Source: Acanthaster planci | Lineage: Eukaryota; Echinodermata; Asteroidea; Valvatida; Acanthasteridae | Assembly (NCBI RefSeq): GCF_001949145.1 | Contig: NW_019091415.1 | Span: 1,580,747 to 1,644,746 of the forward strand | Direction of reading: 5' to 3' | DNA: 64,000 bases | Part shown: one piece after another, positions 1-11,230 of the stretch | Position numbering within the stretch: position 1 is the first letter of the stretch | Layout of the letters: every line of letters starts with the position of its first letter | Notes under the pieces: model-generated | Databases searched by the model: none | Seen by the model: only the letters and a program-made list of their open reading frames with translations | Told to the model about the DNA's origin: nothing | Translations under genes and position numbers: made by a program

Positions 1-446
1 CGGCATACTGGTTGGTCTCTTGCACTATCTTGTTGTGGAGAACGTCGTCAAAAAACAGCTCAAAGGCTTCCCTGCAGGTCGAGCTGCGATGCAGGCGGGG
101 ATCGACGGCACCACCATTACCCGTGAAGCCGTACTTCAGCGGTGTACTGTCTTCATCTGTCCACCGGAGCGGTGCGGCACTGCTGCTGGTTGACGTGGCG
201 GTCTGTGCACGGGACTGTCTCTTGTGCTTGGCATATACAGCCAAGGGTACATCACTATCAATTTCTGTACTTGACTGTACTTGAGCAGGTGACAGCGGTG
301 ATGAAGAAGACGAAGAACCTTCGTCTGAACTGAGATAAAACTCTTTCACTGGAAGAACTGGACTCTCCGGATATAACTTCAGCCATATTGTCTGTGCTCT
401 GATAACACGATACCCAATATGAACACATGTAGCCACTGCACAGCGA
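1..446 (-). pseudogene. piggyBac-like transposase, 5' part (runs off window)
   Basis: Reading the minus strand from about 446 down to 1 gives one open frame with no ATG. It starts with a serine- and acid-rich stretch (a run of six serines near 300). It then enters WTDEDSTPLKYGFTGN and CREAFELFFDDVLHNK, followed by IVQETNQYA at the window edge. That FF-D-x-hydrophobic...IVxxTNxYA block is the conserved N-terminal part of the DDE_Tnp_1_7 (piggyBac/PGBD) family; the catalytic aspartates would lie outside the window. The family cuts and pastes DNA at TTAA sites in the nucleus. An in-frame stop near 447-449 precedes the frame, so the true start is either in an upstream exon (minus strand, toward 980) or lost. 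No disabling change is seen in the visible part, so an active copy cannot be excluded. Family recognition is firm, exon structure is not. Confidence 0.75.
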
Positions 447-987
447 TTTTATTCTCAAGCAGCGAGGGCCGTGCCCTGTCAGTCAACGTGGCAAGGGCCA
501 GTAGCGCCCAGGCCGGGTCATTCATGGGGCACAGGTGCATAATGAGCCCGCACAGCCCGGGCTTTGTCTTCAGTGCAGTGCAGCGATAATCCGCTCCGAG
601 CGCCCGGCAGCGCGAACAATAGCTTTCTGCACAAACAATACACGGATTACCTCTGCTGATGTCAGCACTCTGCACTGAAAGAATACGGGGATTGATTGGC
701 AGTGCCCGGCAGCTCTCAGCAGCTCGTAATTTTATTACAGGCTTTTATAAGTTCGGTCACGCCGGCTATAAAATAAAGTCCCAATTCTCCGGCCCCAGCA
801 ACCCATTATTGCCTCAGACCAATTTATTTACCTCCAATGATGGCCTAAACTTTTAACTGACAGCACCAAACTTTTTAAGAAACACCCAGCAACTTTTTTT
901 TTTAGTAAAGTTCCGATTTCGGAGACCCCGGCCATGAATATAAGGCCTATGCCTCTGGTACCAAAGCCCCCGGCTGGAAGTGGTTAA
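447..987 (-). repeat. piggyBac element 5' region and terminus with TTAA
   Basis: The minus-strand sequence entering the element at 987 reads TTAA (984-987) then CCACTTCCAGCCGGGGG (967-983). TTAA is the piggyBac target site, and the GC-rich block is nearly the same as the end of the MITE copy at 37742. Between this end and the transposase frame lies about 500 bp of probable leader or intron. A 98-residue frame at 379-675 (minus) is cysteine-rich but matches nothing I know. Terminus assignment is inference from the TTAA, the orientation and the MITE match. Confidence 0.55.
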
Positions 988-1983
988 GATAGTCAAACGT
1001 CTCAGGTTGGATAACTCATTAAACCTAAGAAAACCTGCGAACCCTAGCACGATAATGGTCAGGTTTTTGATATCAAATAATGATGAAGAGTCCAGCGGAG
1101 ACCTTTGGCACAGTTCTGTATTGTCTCTAGCGAGAGTGGTTCTTTGCCTTTATGGGGTTTGACCAATGTTCTCTTCGCTCCTTTTAGCACTGACTTTGGG
1201 AGGGAATGATCTGTTGGTGATGTCAGAGAAGAGACTCGATGTGCCCAAGTTATGCTGTAGATGGCTGTGTATATGTGAGATGGTGTGTCTGAAGACTTTA
1301 TCAGGCTCAGTAGTTACCGGTATAGTGCGACATGTAGTAGGGATGCTGGCATTACTGGTACTGGCTGTTTTGGCCCAGCTTGCCCACCTCTGAAATCCTT
1401 GTGCGTATTTGGTAGTTGTTGAATCAGCTCTATCTTCAGAACCACTCCCAGCAGTTTTTCAAACAGATCTTGCATCAGTAGGTCTGATATCTGGCTCCCT
1501 TCATTCCTCCTTGGCCCCTGCATAAAAATATTTCAAACCAGGCTTTACAGCCTGTCAACAACCAAGTATTATCAAGGCTCTATAGCCTGGTTAAGATCCA
1601 AGTATTTTCAATGGTCTAAGGCCTGCCCTCAATTTTTTTTTTATACTAGGAGGATCCGGAGCCCTTTTAACATATTATTGTCGGACTCTATCTGACGTTA
1701 TCCAGCATACATATGTTAATAAAACTGTAAAGCTGTTGGTACAGCCAGATGTTACATGTACATAAATCTGAATATCTTCATTTTTTGCTCCAATAGATAT
1801 TTAGTTATTTTATAAGTCCGCAACTTCAATATAATCGCATGAACGTATATACATATTATTTCTTATTGTTACTACTTTTTTTTAGAGGAAGGGGTTGTAC
1901 ATGTATACAACTTTAAAAACCAGTTTTATACACACTGTATAGACAAGTCTCTAACATAGATAAATGATAACCTTAGAGCTAAC
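988..1983. other. No recognised gene
   Basis: Between the piggyBac terminus and the end of the DIRS-like reading frame. Short open frames on both strands look random. A DIRS recombinase would be expected downstream of the RT here on the minus strand, but I see none of its motifs. Confidence 0.5.
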
Positions 1984-3911
1984 ATGTTAAACTTGGGTAT
2001 CTCTCTGCGAAGAGTGGACAACCACTTTTCCTATAAAAGAATGAGTCATATGCTGTGGAGAATTTGACACAGTCTTTTATATGCGGCACAAATTTTCCGT
2101 GGTTGTTTGTCAAGAGAGGCCAAAATAGAGCTGAAGGCCATTCTGGAATAGATTTCCTTTTGCCTTGCTTAAGTGCAGTATAGTGTTAGAGATAAGGGAT
2201 ATCGTTGGGACTAACCACCAGTTATTTTCACCTATCCACAATTAAGTAAAAGCGTCTACTTTGTCAGATCCTGGTATCCAAAACCTTGAATTGAATCTTG
2301 GCAGCTTATTATTTTGAAAACTGGCAAATCTATCAATGGCACGAGGGTCCCATAGTCTCTTAAAGTTTGAGAAGTGTATATTGAAAATGATCAGTCATCA
2401 TAATCCACTACTCTACTGAGTGCATCTGCTTTTTTGTTTTCTGAGCATGAGATCCAATCAATACTCACAGAGATATTATTTTCTGTACAAGTAGAATAAA
2501 TTGCTTTGGCTACATGTACATGTATATATTGTGTAATTCTGGTTTCCCACTTCCTACATGTACTTCCACAATTTTTAAATTTTGACAACATTCTGGCTTT
2601 CTGTAAACCATATTATCTTTTTGTTTCAAGGGCACTTGTGAAGCTTTTAAGCACTATTTCCACTGCTTTAAGTTCTACTTTTCTGTTTTTATGTGCAGTT
2701 CCAAGCTCCTCTTGCTACCATATCTCCTGCACCTACTATATAAATTGCTCCTGCTACTTGTATGTCACTTGCATTCGAAAAGACAACTTCATCGTACAGA
2801 GTATCAAGTGTTATTGTGACTGGTCTTCCACAGTTTATATTTTTCCAGAATGACCATTCATTCACGCTATCAAATGACAAAGAAACTTAACTGTGCCAAG
2901 AGGAGGCTAACTGAATATACTGCAACATACAGTAGACCTGGTCATGAATCTTGTAACATTTCCTAATGCAGGTGTCAATGCTATACCGGTAATTTGCCCT
3001 ACGAGGCTCGCAATTAGCTTGACATATGCCTTTTTGGAATTCTCCAACTCATTGGTTGTATATAGGATTCGTTGAATTTTTCTTGGGAGTGGGAGGATTA
3101 TACCATTTTCAGTGTTTAATATGAAACCTAACCATCGGGCAAGACAACTTGGGTTCCCATTGCGATTTTTCTTTGTTCACAATGAATCCAGCTTTGTATA
3201 GATCATCCTGAATTTCCTTAGCATTTTAGTTTGCTTCCTATAAATTGTCAACAATACCCAAACCACCATGTAGATACACGACAATTGTTTTACCTTCACT
3301 CTTCCATTTTTTCACAAGACAGCGCATGACTTTTGAAAATACATGTATTTAGGCGCAGATGTGAGGCCGAAAGGCAATACGGTGAACTTAAAGTACTGAC
3401 CATTCCAAGAAAAGCCCAAGTATTCCGTGTGTTCATTATACAATGTAGATATCAACATGGTGATAACCGCATTTGAGATCAAATAAGTAAAGGTACTTGC
3501 CTTGCTTAAATATGTTTTGGCCGTTTTGAGATCTTCATATTTGACAGATTGTTTCCAAACATGCACTGATAAGTTAACTAGTCTCAGATCTAAAATGAGC
3601 CTCTTTTTACTGTTGCCTTGAACTGAGACTGACAGTGGACTGATAACTTTTGATTCATCATTGCATTGGGCGATTCTACCTTCATTCAAAAGCTGTAAAA
3701 TCAATTCTGATACGAATTGGGAATACGTCGTAGCAGAGCGGTTGTTTGCCTTGACAGATGGAACTGGTAGAGTTTTAAATGGAATTTTGTATCCTGTATT
3801 TATAACATCTAATATAAATGTGTTATCACAGTTATTTTGCCAAAATGCAATATTCCTGCATACATAGTAAATTTTTTCCAACATCACCTTGCTCAAATTC
3901 AAACTCTTCAT
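1984..3911 (-). pseudogene. DIRS-like retroelement reverse transcriptase / RNase H (decayed)
   Basis: Minus-strand frames, read from 3911 downward, show a DIRS-type RT: KKRLILDLRLVNLSVHVWK, SVKYEDLKTAK, then YLGFSWNGQYFKFTVLPFG and LTSAPKYM. The next frame (about 3312-3240) has VVYLHGGLG where active relatives have YLDDGLG, so both catalytic aspartates are replaced. At 2391-2470 the RNase H end reads ENKKADALSRVVDYDD. After a frame change, IDRFASFQNNKLPRFNSRFW and a GENNW motif follow (about 2360-2210), which usually trail RNase H in this group. The last homologous stretch ends with a stop near 1984. Frameshifts and stops are frequent, so this copy is dead. DIRS elements copy RNA into DNA and integrate with a tyrosine recombinase; no recombinase is visible next to it. 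Confidence 0.75.
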
Positions 3912-3997
3912 GCTTTATGAAGACAAAGTCTGAATACTTATCTTCTATTATCTCGTCTTTGCTGGACGTTTGCACTTTGAAATCTTGCCCTGTTCAA

Positions 3998-4735
3998 GAA
4001 GGTTCCAGCGTCCCACAAGTGTGGGGCGCATTACTCTTGCCTGGCTGTGAGAGGGGGCACTCTATTCTCCTATGTCCCGCTGATTCACATGTGAAGCATG
4101 CTCCTGTCCTTGCTTGTATGCTGGAACGGTAGCGGTGTGTCTGTAGAAGACGCCTGGGTTGGATGTACACGAAGTTGGAAGGAACAGGACGAGATGCACT
4201 GGCACTGTAGGGACGAAAACGATTCCTTCCTCTCTGGGACTTCGCTTTTATCTTCTTTAGAGCTCTTTACGCAGCACGGTTAATCCTTTTTTCGTCCTCC
4301 GAGTCCAAGGCGAGATTGTTAATTTTGTATTGCTTAATGGTCTCCCAACCACCTTCGCTTGTACCTGCAAGCCTGATCAGTTTCTGCCTATTTGCAAGTT
4401 TCCTGGTGGCCGAGTTTATGAGGCTGGAGACCAAGCTAATGTCTCCTGCTTTGATTGCTTCCTGTGATTTAACGAGGATTTCCAGAAGCTCCTTGTTGAA
4501 GAAGCTCCTTGTTGAAGTGGAATTGCTTATGGTTGCCTTCTCTCTTCCGTTTTGTGATTGTTGCCATTTTGATCTTTTTGTTGATAGCTTTATAGTAGTC
4601 TTGCTGGCTTTGTTGTATTTTTGCACGTAGTACAGCACATGACTTCTTTATAGTGTTTTGTAGTTCATTTGTTGTGCTTTGGAATGCCATGAGGAGTTGT
4701 TCTGCATTGTCTGTATTGGATTCCATGGTTCAGTG
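3998..4735 (-). pseudogene. DIRS-like gag with CCHC zinc knuckle (frameshifted)
   Basis: The minus-strand frame opens at the ATG near 4726 (MESNTDNAEQLLMAFQ), passes REGNHKQFHFNKELL, then changes frame at a 16-bp tandem duplication. The second frame continues RKLANRQKLIRLAGTSEGGW and LALDSEDEKRINRA, a helical motif common in gag proteins of invertebrate tyrosine-recombinase retroelements. Near 4057-4098 lies CFTCESAGHRRIEC, a C-x2-C-x4-H-x4-C knuckle that would bind nucleic acid in the particle. It sits upstream of the RT in the same orientation, as expected for one element. The order, knuckle and spacing are seen; membership of the DIRS group is inferred from the neighbouring RT. Confidence 0.7.
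4485..4516. repeat. 16-bp perfect tandem duplication inside gag
   Basis: GAAGCTCCTTGTTGAA occurs twice in a row (4485-4500 and 4501-4516). Because 16 is not a multiple of 3, it shifts the gag frame, which explains the break between the two gag frames. It looks like a replication-slippage lesion after insertion. Confidence 0.9.
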
Positions 4736-5379
4736 AATTGACTGGCTGACAAAAAAAGCGATTGTTGTCGTCTGTCAGTAAGCAGATGGCACTTCACTCC
4801 CATGTCATGGACCTCTCACGACCATAATCTCCATGCAGCGAAGTGGTGTTCTTAAAAACTAATTTTCATACTAATTCACTGCCCCGTTCAACCGTACGAA
4901 ATACATTTTCTTTGGGGCCCCAATACCTGAAATTGTCTTGTAGGCAATAAATTGTTGGAGGCTGCCTGAGCCTCAAAGGAATAAAATTAGCCATTGAAAT
5001 TGTATTAAAATTTTGAGGAAGCCCTCTATACCCCCAGCAGGATCAAGGGAAGGCAATATTTTCATAGCAGTTTAGGCTCCTTCGACAGGAACTGCACTTT
5101 GCTGGTTCACAAATGGCTATGAAATGCATGCATTAATGTCGCTTTGCTAACAATAAAATGAACATTCCCACCAACATGGCTCTTTTCAAATGACGAATGA
5201 GGATTACTGAATTTGAAATTTATCCATGTGTGAAATGTACTAGATACCTGTATGACTACAAGCATGTCATAGACAATAACAAATTTTTCTTTGGGCCAGC
5301 TTATAGTTCAAATACAAGCAAAACTATAGTAGAAAGGTGAAATTTATGTGACTGTTTCATTTAATTGATTTTTCATTAG
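4736..5379. other. Intronic sequence upstream of MYCBPAP exon A
   Basis: No coding match. It ends in the acceptor tract TTTTTCATTAG immediately before the exon. Probably intron, with the earlier exons of the gene outside the window. Confidence 0.5.
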
Positions 5380-5537
5380 ACAAGCTGAAAGCTGGCAGAA
5401 AACGTGATGGCACCCCTGAGAAACCAGTGAGTCCCAATCAGTCACAGACAGAAGAAGACATTGTTCCTGTCAGGAAGCAAGTTCTAGATGGTGAAGATAT
5501 CAGAGCTTTGGCTATTGATCATCTGGAGTTAGCTAAA
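5380..5537 (+). CDS. MYCBPAP: MYCBPAP orthologue, exon A
   Basis: A 158-bp exon bounded by TTTTTCATTAG and AAA|GTAAGTGT. Read in frame 3 it encodes KLKAGRKRDGTPEKPVSPNQ, an acidic linker, then VLDGEDIRALAIDHLELAK. The last block matches the conserved DI-ALAI segment near the N-terminus of MYCBP-associated protein. It begins in phase 2 and ends in phase 0, which fits the next exon. MYCBPAP (AMAP-1) binds the MYC-binding protein MYCBP and is known from the sperm flagellum and ciliary central apparatus. Upstream exons are not in the window. Identity rests on the ordered matches across five exons rather than on this one alone. Confidence 0.8.
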
Positions 5538-6918
5538 GTAAGTGTAACAGGTGTAATATGCATTTTTCTCTCATTTATGGAGTAAATATAACGTCAAGCA
5601 GACCTTTCTTTTGTGCATGCTGCTGAAGTACTCTGTACCTTATTGCCATTGCAGAGCTGTATCGATTGGAAATGGGCAAGTATTAAATTAATTTCAGTAC
5701 TCATAAAAGAACTGCTCACGATATGTTAATTACATTCCTCAACCTGATTTTCAGCAATGGTAGTATTTGTAATGTAATATCCTGTATGCCCCTATTTGGG
5801 CGAATATTTGCCATTTTCATAGTGGAGACACTGACACTGCTTTTCATTCGAGCATGGAATTATAGTTGTCATTCACTTTGTTGCACTTGCCCCCAAAGAT
5901 GAACACGAAAGCTGCCTTAACCTAACCCTGAAAGAGCTGGGGGTGGTCAGAATTTGCCTTCCTAAAGATTTTTCCAATTTTTTTTCAGGAGCTGAGCCTT
6001 TAGGAGTTTTCAGAGTAACCATTTATAGTCATTTTGACACCAGTGTTATGAAAATTGAACATACCACTCTTGCACAGCGTACATTTTTCTGAGACGGGTC
6101 AATCAAAAATGTATGCTATTGCCATTGCGGTGCACAATGCACATGGGCTGGCGTGCAAATGACCATACAAAACCCTATGTCGGATTGAGTTCAGATTTCA
6201 CATTAGATCGATAAGGAGTGTCTTTACATACATGTACATGCCAAGTTAAAAAAAGAACATTTGAGAATAGCACCGCCAAGTTCTAGGGGGGGCAGCCATG
6301 ATGTCAAGAAGACCATTCTTTTATGCATGCTGCTTAAGTTCTACCATGTACACCTTGACTGAAGGCTAAAGTGTAGTTAGTCCAAAAAGGAACTGTGGGC
6401 ACCCACTTGAACATTAAGTTCTATCTATAGGTTTATTTCTAGTCACATGATTATCTTCTACACATTTCATAAAAGTATGAAACAATTATATAGTCAATGA
6501 TCAATGGCATCCTCATTCTGGAATTCATTAGATGTTGCCTCTTGTTGCAAAGGGAAGGGTCAGATAAAATGAGCCTACACAAAAGTTTGAGATGTTCAGA
6601 AATACAGAGTGTGTTCAAGGCCTGTTACCTCCAAAATTTTCAGGGTAAATTGTTGAATACAATGTTTGTACTTAAGTCCTATTGGAGATTTACATATTTC
6701 TAGGTGGTTCTAAAGAAACAATTTCATGTTTTTTGATGTCTCTTTAAGATCTAAAGTGCATCAAATCATAGAAGTATTTATCTCACAATTACACTGAGAC
6801 TACCTCGGACAGCTATGAAACAGGAACACATTATTTGATTGAAGGCCACAGCCTAGAACTTTGTTTTATTTTCCATTGTGTCGGAATACCAGTGTATGGG
6901 AAAACTGGTCACTGACTC
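5538..6918. other. Intron sequence, nothing recognised
   Basis: Start of a 9.3-kb intron. AT-rich, no coding homology seen. Confidence 0.5.
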
Positions 6919-7063
6919 AAAGGGATACACCTGATCCCAACTCTTTCAATTAACATAAAGGATACACCTGATCCCATTCTTTCCAATCAACATAAGGGAT
7001 ACACCTGATCCCAATTCTTTTCCAACATAAGGGATACGCCCAGTCCAACTATTCTTCAATTAA
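6919..7063. repeat. Minisatellite, left half (about 37-bp units)
   Basis: Four imperfect units built on GGGATACACCTGATCCCAA followed by a TTCAATTAACATAA-like spacer. The last unit is cut off at the left end of a TIR element and continues on its far side at 8438. Confidence 0.85.
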
Positions 7064-8437
7064 GGGGTCATCCAAATGTTTCAATATTTTCACAGAAGTA
7101 CACAGAGTACTACTAGTATTTTCAGGGTGCCCTCCCACCCCAAATTAGTACTTATCAACATTTTTCTGTCAGTATCCTGATGAAATATTGACAAACTCCT
7201 GTATAGCGGTACACCGTTGGAAAGTGCCCATTATACAGATACAGTATATGTACATGTACTAGTATGCATTTTTTAAAACGTTCATGTTTTTAATTAAAAA
7301 GGTTTAATATAAAAGAACGTTGTTTAGACACATTATTGATAAAGAAACATTTTTCTCATCAATCATACCAGGACAAAATTATGCGGGTAAAAATGGATAC
7401 CGCGTTTTTAAACGTCAATAAACGATGTACCATGATGTCAAAGGTTATCAAGTACTGTACTGCTTTGCACGTTGCCCAGCACCTGAACATAGCACTGGGA
7501 AGGGCTGATGGCTTTGCTCTGTGATTGGCTACTACATGTACATATGTGCATGACCTCGGACTGTGAGGATATCACTTTGTGTGAGCAGTGTGCTCACACT
7601 CATAGGGTGGGCTTCACGTACACGTACATGTACACGTAACTGCTTAAATCACAAAACTGCATACTGAGAGTTGTACCTGTATTTTTCATTAAAAATCATA
7701 TTTAAAAAAAAAAAAGCATATTCCTCCGTGTCTTTACCTACCTGAATGGTTTGACCAACTCTGGCTTGAATCAGCTCTTCTTCATGCATAAAAATAATCA
7801 TGCCAGAAATCCATTATCGAGGTTTGTGGAGTGAGTTTGGCTTTTTCCCAGCTGATTCAACCGTGTTTTCAAAATTCGAATTCTTGTTACAAAGAATGCA
7901 TGTCGCATGTCCAGGCTTTTGGATTTTCTAGGCATGGATTTGAGTCTGCAGTCGGTCTATGGTGTATGCCATCATCTGATCTTAGAAAAAGGCTCAGTGA
8001 TTCCATTCATTTCCATTTTCGCAGATTTGTATTTTGAGGATTGATCTTGTCACAGTTTGAATCCAAGTCATAGCTTCTTTGGACATTTGATACACTTGTG
8101 TTGCTCAGTTTATATCCAAAACTTGTTTGAAATCTCGTATGAAACGATGCACATAGAGTATGTAAAAATGCCCTGCACTAGTTGTCATGAAGCCATCTAT
8201 CGGAGAAAGTGAAAATTTACTAACCTTATTTCAAGCCGCTAATTTACTGTGGAATGCATGTTACCACGCGTTATAGTAGAGAGCTTTTTCTTGATTTTTC
8301 ATGTTTTACATATAAATGAGCATACTAGTAAAAAAATCTACATTTTACAGGACCTGAAAAGTCGTATGTGGCGTATGACCCCCTCTCTCTGTATGCTTTG
8401 TGCGACCGTGAAAATGTTGAAAACTTTGGATGGCCCC
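7064..8437. mobile_element. Non-autonomous DNA transposon (MITE-like), TAA target duplication
   Basis: The left end GGGGTCATCCAAATGTTTC (7064) is matched by the inverted right end, which reads GGGGCCATCCAAAGTTTTC inward from 8437. Similarity continues for about 35 bp, including a TTTTCAC block. TAA flanks both sides (7061-7063 and 8438-8440). No transposase frame is visible inside. A 3-bp TWA duplication and a G-rich TIR suggest mobilisation by a Harbinger-type transposase; that is inference. Removing the element and one TAA restores a normal minisatellite unit, which confirms the boundaries. Confidence 0.8.
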
Positions 8438-8615
8438 TAACATGAAGGATAAACTTGATCCTGACTGGCTCAATCAATACTCCTGATCCCAACTATTTTG
8501 AATCAGAAGTGGGAAACACCTGATCCCAGCAATCATTCAAATAACATAAGGGATGTACATGTACCTGATCCAAACTACTTTTTTTAATTAATGTGCAGGA
8601 TGCACCTGATCACTG
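8438..8615. repeat. Minisatellite, right half
   Basis: Continuation of the array at 6919-7063, more diverged (ACCTGATCCCAGCAATCATT and variants). The repeated core is CTGATCC about every 37-45 bp. Confidence 0.8.
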
Positions 8616-9672
8616 CTTTTCTTGTTCTTGAATCAGGCTATTACCCCTCCAAAGCCAAAGGGTTACGGGATGTAAATCTCACCAGTATTTCAATTCTACA
8701 TATACATTAAATAGATTATGTACATTACATACATGTACCTACGAAATGTTTGCAAGTCGATCATTCTGATAGTTGGAACATAAAGTCAGAACTTGAATAG
8801 CCCTTGGGAAACCTCAAGATGCTAATTTAACTGCTTGTTACAACTGGTGCAAGTCATAATATATTCAGTAAGAATTCGAAAAACATAAATTGAACTAACT
8901 TTGTGAAAACCACAATTTCACATTGTTTGGTTATTGAAAACAGAGCATTGGCTATGTGTATCCCGTCAAACATAATATGCTGAAACTCCTCTGATGGTGG
9001 AGTTCTGGGGTGGTGGCGGGAAAATCTTTAGAGCAGAACACTAGTATGTTAATTGCTTTATCAGTAGGATGTGACAAAGTGAGGTTATTTGACAATTCCA
9101 TTCCCTGCACATGATCGCTGGTTACAGTAAAGTCTCTTTCATTGGTTGACTCTTGAACTCTCCTGTGATTGGACAAAATTCTGCAATGCCTTTGCATCTA
9201 CTTTGCATCACATGATATGACCTTATATGGCTGTGTCACGTACTCCAGAAATTTCCATTTCTGGCAATTTTTAGCTTAAGCTCACACCACTGCAGAAAAT
9301 TTCCATCACTTTAACAGGCTACTGAACATGCACACATTCCTGATGTGATACACTAGTGCTTAACAATCACCACATGCCCTCAAAGCTCAAAACTAATTGT
9401 GACCTGTTACCACAAAATGAGCTGAAAGTCGGATTTTTCAAAAATTGAGATTGGTGTACTTGATTTCAGCAAAAGAGAGCTTTCCAATGGTATGTATTTG
9501 GAACACTTAGCGTAAAAGTATGAGATAACAATTTGACATTATTTTGTTGGCTTTTCATCTTTGTTTTCAACAGTGCTTCAACTTTCCGACAAGGCATAAA
9601 TAATGCTATCGTCAAAATTGCTGAGAAAATTACATTTTAAAATTTATGATCCTGTGAAATATTTGTAATTAC
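8616..9672. other. Intron sequence, nothing recognised
   Basis: No coding homology or clear repeat ends found. The 8952-9197 minus-strand frame looks like chance. Confidence 0.4.
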
Positions 9673-9720
9673 AGTCAGCTTTCATTATAACGAGCTCGGT
9701 CATAACGATAACCTGGATGC
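9673..9720 (+). repeat. Possible Tigger/pogo left terminal sequence
   Basis: CAGTCAGCTTTCATTATAAC followed by GAGCTCGGTCATAACGATAA resembles the CAGTC...ATAACGA ends of Tigger/pogo transposons. It lies upstream of a Tigger-type transposase on the same strand. No matching inverted right end was found, so this is tentative. Confidence 0.45.
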
Positions 9721-10006
9721 AACAAGCATATTCTCCCAGTCCTGAACAATTTGTATTCATTGCTATGGAGAAATATTTGGTCATTACGTGCACGGATATT
9801 GCGAGACTCCGCCTACAACGACGATTTGTGCCGACCCCATTCGAGCAAAAGTATTGTTCCCAACTCATTTACAGCAACTTTTTTCCAAACCGTATTATCT
9901 GCAGCTGTCAACGACAAACCTTTTGTCCCGATTCGGGCATCATACGTTTTCCCAGTCTGTCAACACCTTATCAATGCACCTTTGTAAGAACTTCAACGTA
10001 ATGTTG

Positions 10007-10253
10007 TTTCATCTCGCCGATCTTTAATCAATTGAATGGATGGTGATACAGTGCATTGTTAATTGTCGCTAATCCACTCCTGCGATTACCCAATTGTGCA
10101 CCGTGAAATGACTCAAAAGTGCGGCACTCACGGGCCAGGTTTCTTTTTTATTCCTACAAACGGACAATAGGGGCGCACAGAACGTAACCCTTTTTCATCT
10201 CGCCGATCTTTAACCAATTGAATATGTAGATGGTAATACACTGCAATGTGAAT
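10007..10253. repeat. Pair of about 55-bp direct repeats within the Tigger leader
   Basis: 10007-10063 and 10193-10253 both carry TTTCATCTCGCCGATCTTTAA, then CAATTGAAT and a diverged TGGTRATACA-like tail. The copies are 186 bp apart and differ by a few changes, so the segment was duplicated well before the present. Confidence 0.75.
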
Positions 10254-10263
10254 AGGCCCACGA

Positions 10264-11214
10264 ATGCGGACATGTGGGGCCAACATGGATGGCTCAGAGA
10301 AAATGAAACCACTCGTTATCGGCAAGTTCAATAAACCTCGGTGCTTCAAGAATGTAGCTTATCTACCGGTCAGCTACCGGGCCAACCGAAAGTCGTGGAT
10401 GGTATCCGATCTTTTCACTCAGTGGGTTCGCCGTCTTGACAAGAAGTTCACCAGGCAGAAACAGAAAGTTTTTCTCTTCGTTGACAACTACGCTGCACAT
10501 CCGAAAGTGTCCCACCTGAACTCTATCACTCTTCATTTCCGGCCACCAAACACAACATCACAACTCCAACCTATGGACCAAGGTATAATAATGAACATGA
10601 AGGTTCATTACCGTTGCAAGCTGCTACAGACTCTTCTGTCTGCCTACGATGCCGGGGAAACACCTCAGCCTGTCAACGTATTGGAGACCATTAACATGGT
10701 ACACACAGCGTGGGGAGCCGTCAAGCAAGACAGCATTGCAAACTGCTTCCAGAAAGCAGGCTTAATTGAACGAGCACCACACCAAGATCAAGACCAAGCG
10801 CAAGACCAAGATCAAGACGAAGATGGCCGCCCTGATAATATCTGGGAACGTCTTGCCCAACACATCAACCTGCCAGTCACATTTCAAGATTATGCATCAG
10901 CTTACATGGATCTTCAGGTGTCAGACGAGCCAAGTGAGAAGGAGATTTTTGCCGAGATAACATCAGAGAGAGCCGGTGACAATGGAAATGGCGACGAGGA
11001 GACCGAGGCAATGGAAGCAGCCAGGGCCCAGACACAGCAACTGACTGTCCGGCAGTGCATCAACATGATGACCCAAGTGCAACACTTCCTTTGCACTCGG
11101 GCCAACATGACGGATGGAATCTACAACAGTGCAGCTAACATCATGAACTACTTATCCAAGGAGCAGCATGGGGGGACCATCCAGGGAAAGATCACTGACT
11201 TTTTCAAGAAGTAA
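10264..11214 (+). pseudogene. Tigger/pogo-type DDE transposase, C-terminal two thirds
   Basis: An open frame of 316 codons. Family homology starts at GANMDGSEKMKPLVIGKF (residue 5), then LPVSYRANRKSWMVSDLF. FLFVDNYAAHP (about residues 71-81) carries the second catalytic Asp and LQPMDQGII (about 100-108) the third acidic residue, giving the DDE_1 (Tigger/jerky) fold. A QDQDQAQDQDQDED run near residue 180 is low-complexity. The C-terminus, GKITDFFKK, is typical of the family. The helix-turn-helix DNA-binding domains and the first catalytic Asp (TADE-like motif) are absent: upstream of 10264 the sequence is not coding. The protein is therefore truncated and cannot catalyse alone, although the remaining frame is unbroken over 950 bp. 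Tigger transposases work in the nucleus on TA targets. The stop codon is followed 25 nt later by a histone-type stem-loop. Confidence 0.85.
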
Positions 11215-11230
11215 TTGTCATCAGCGTCTT

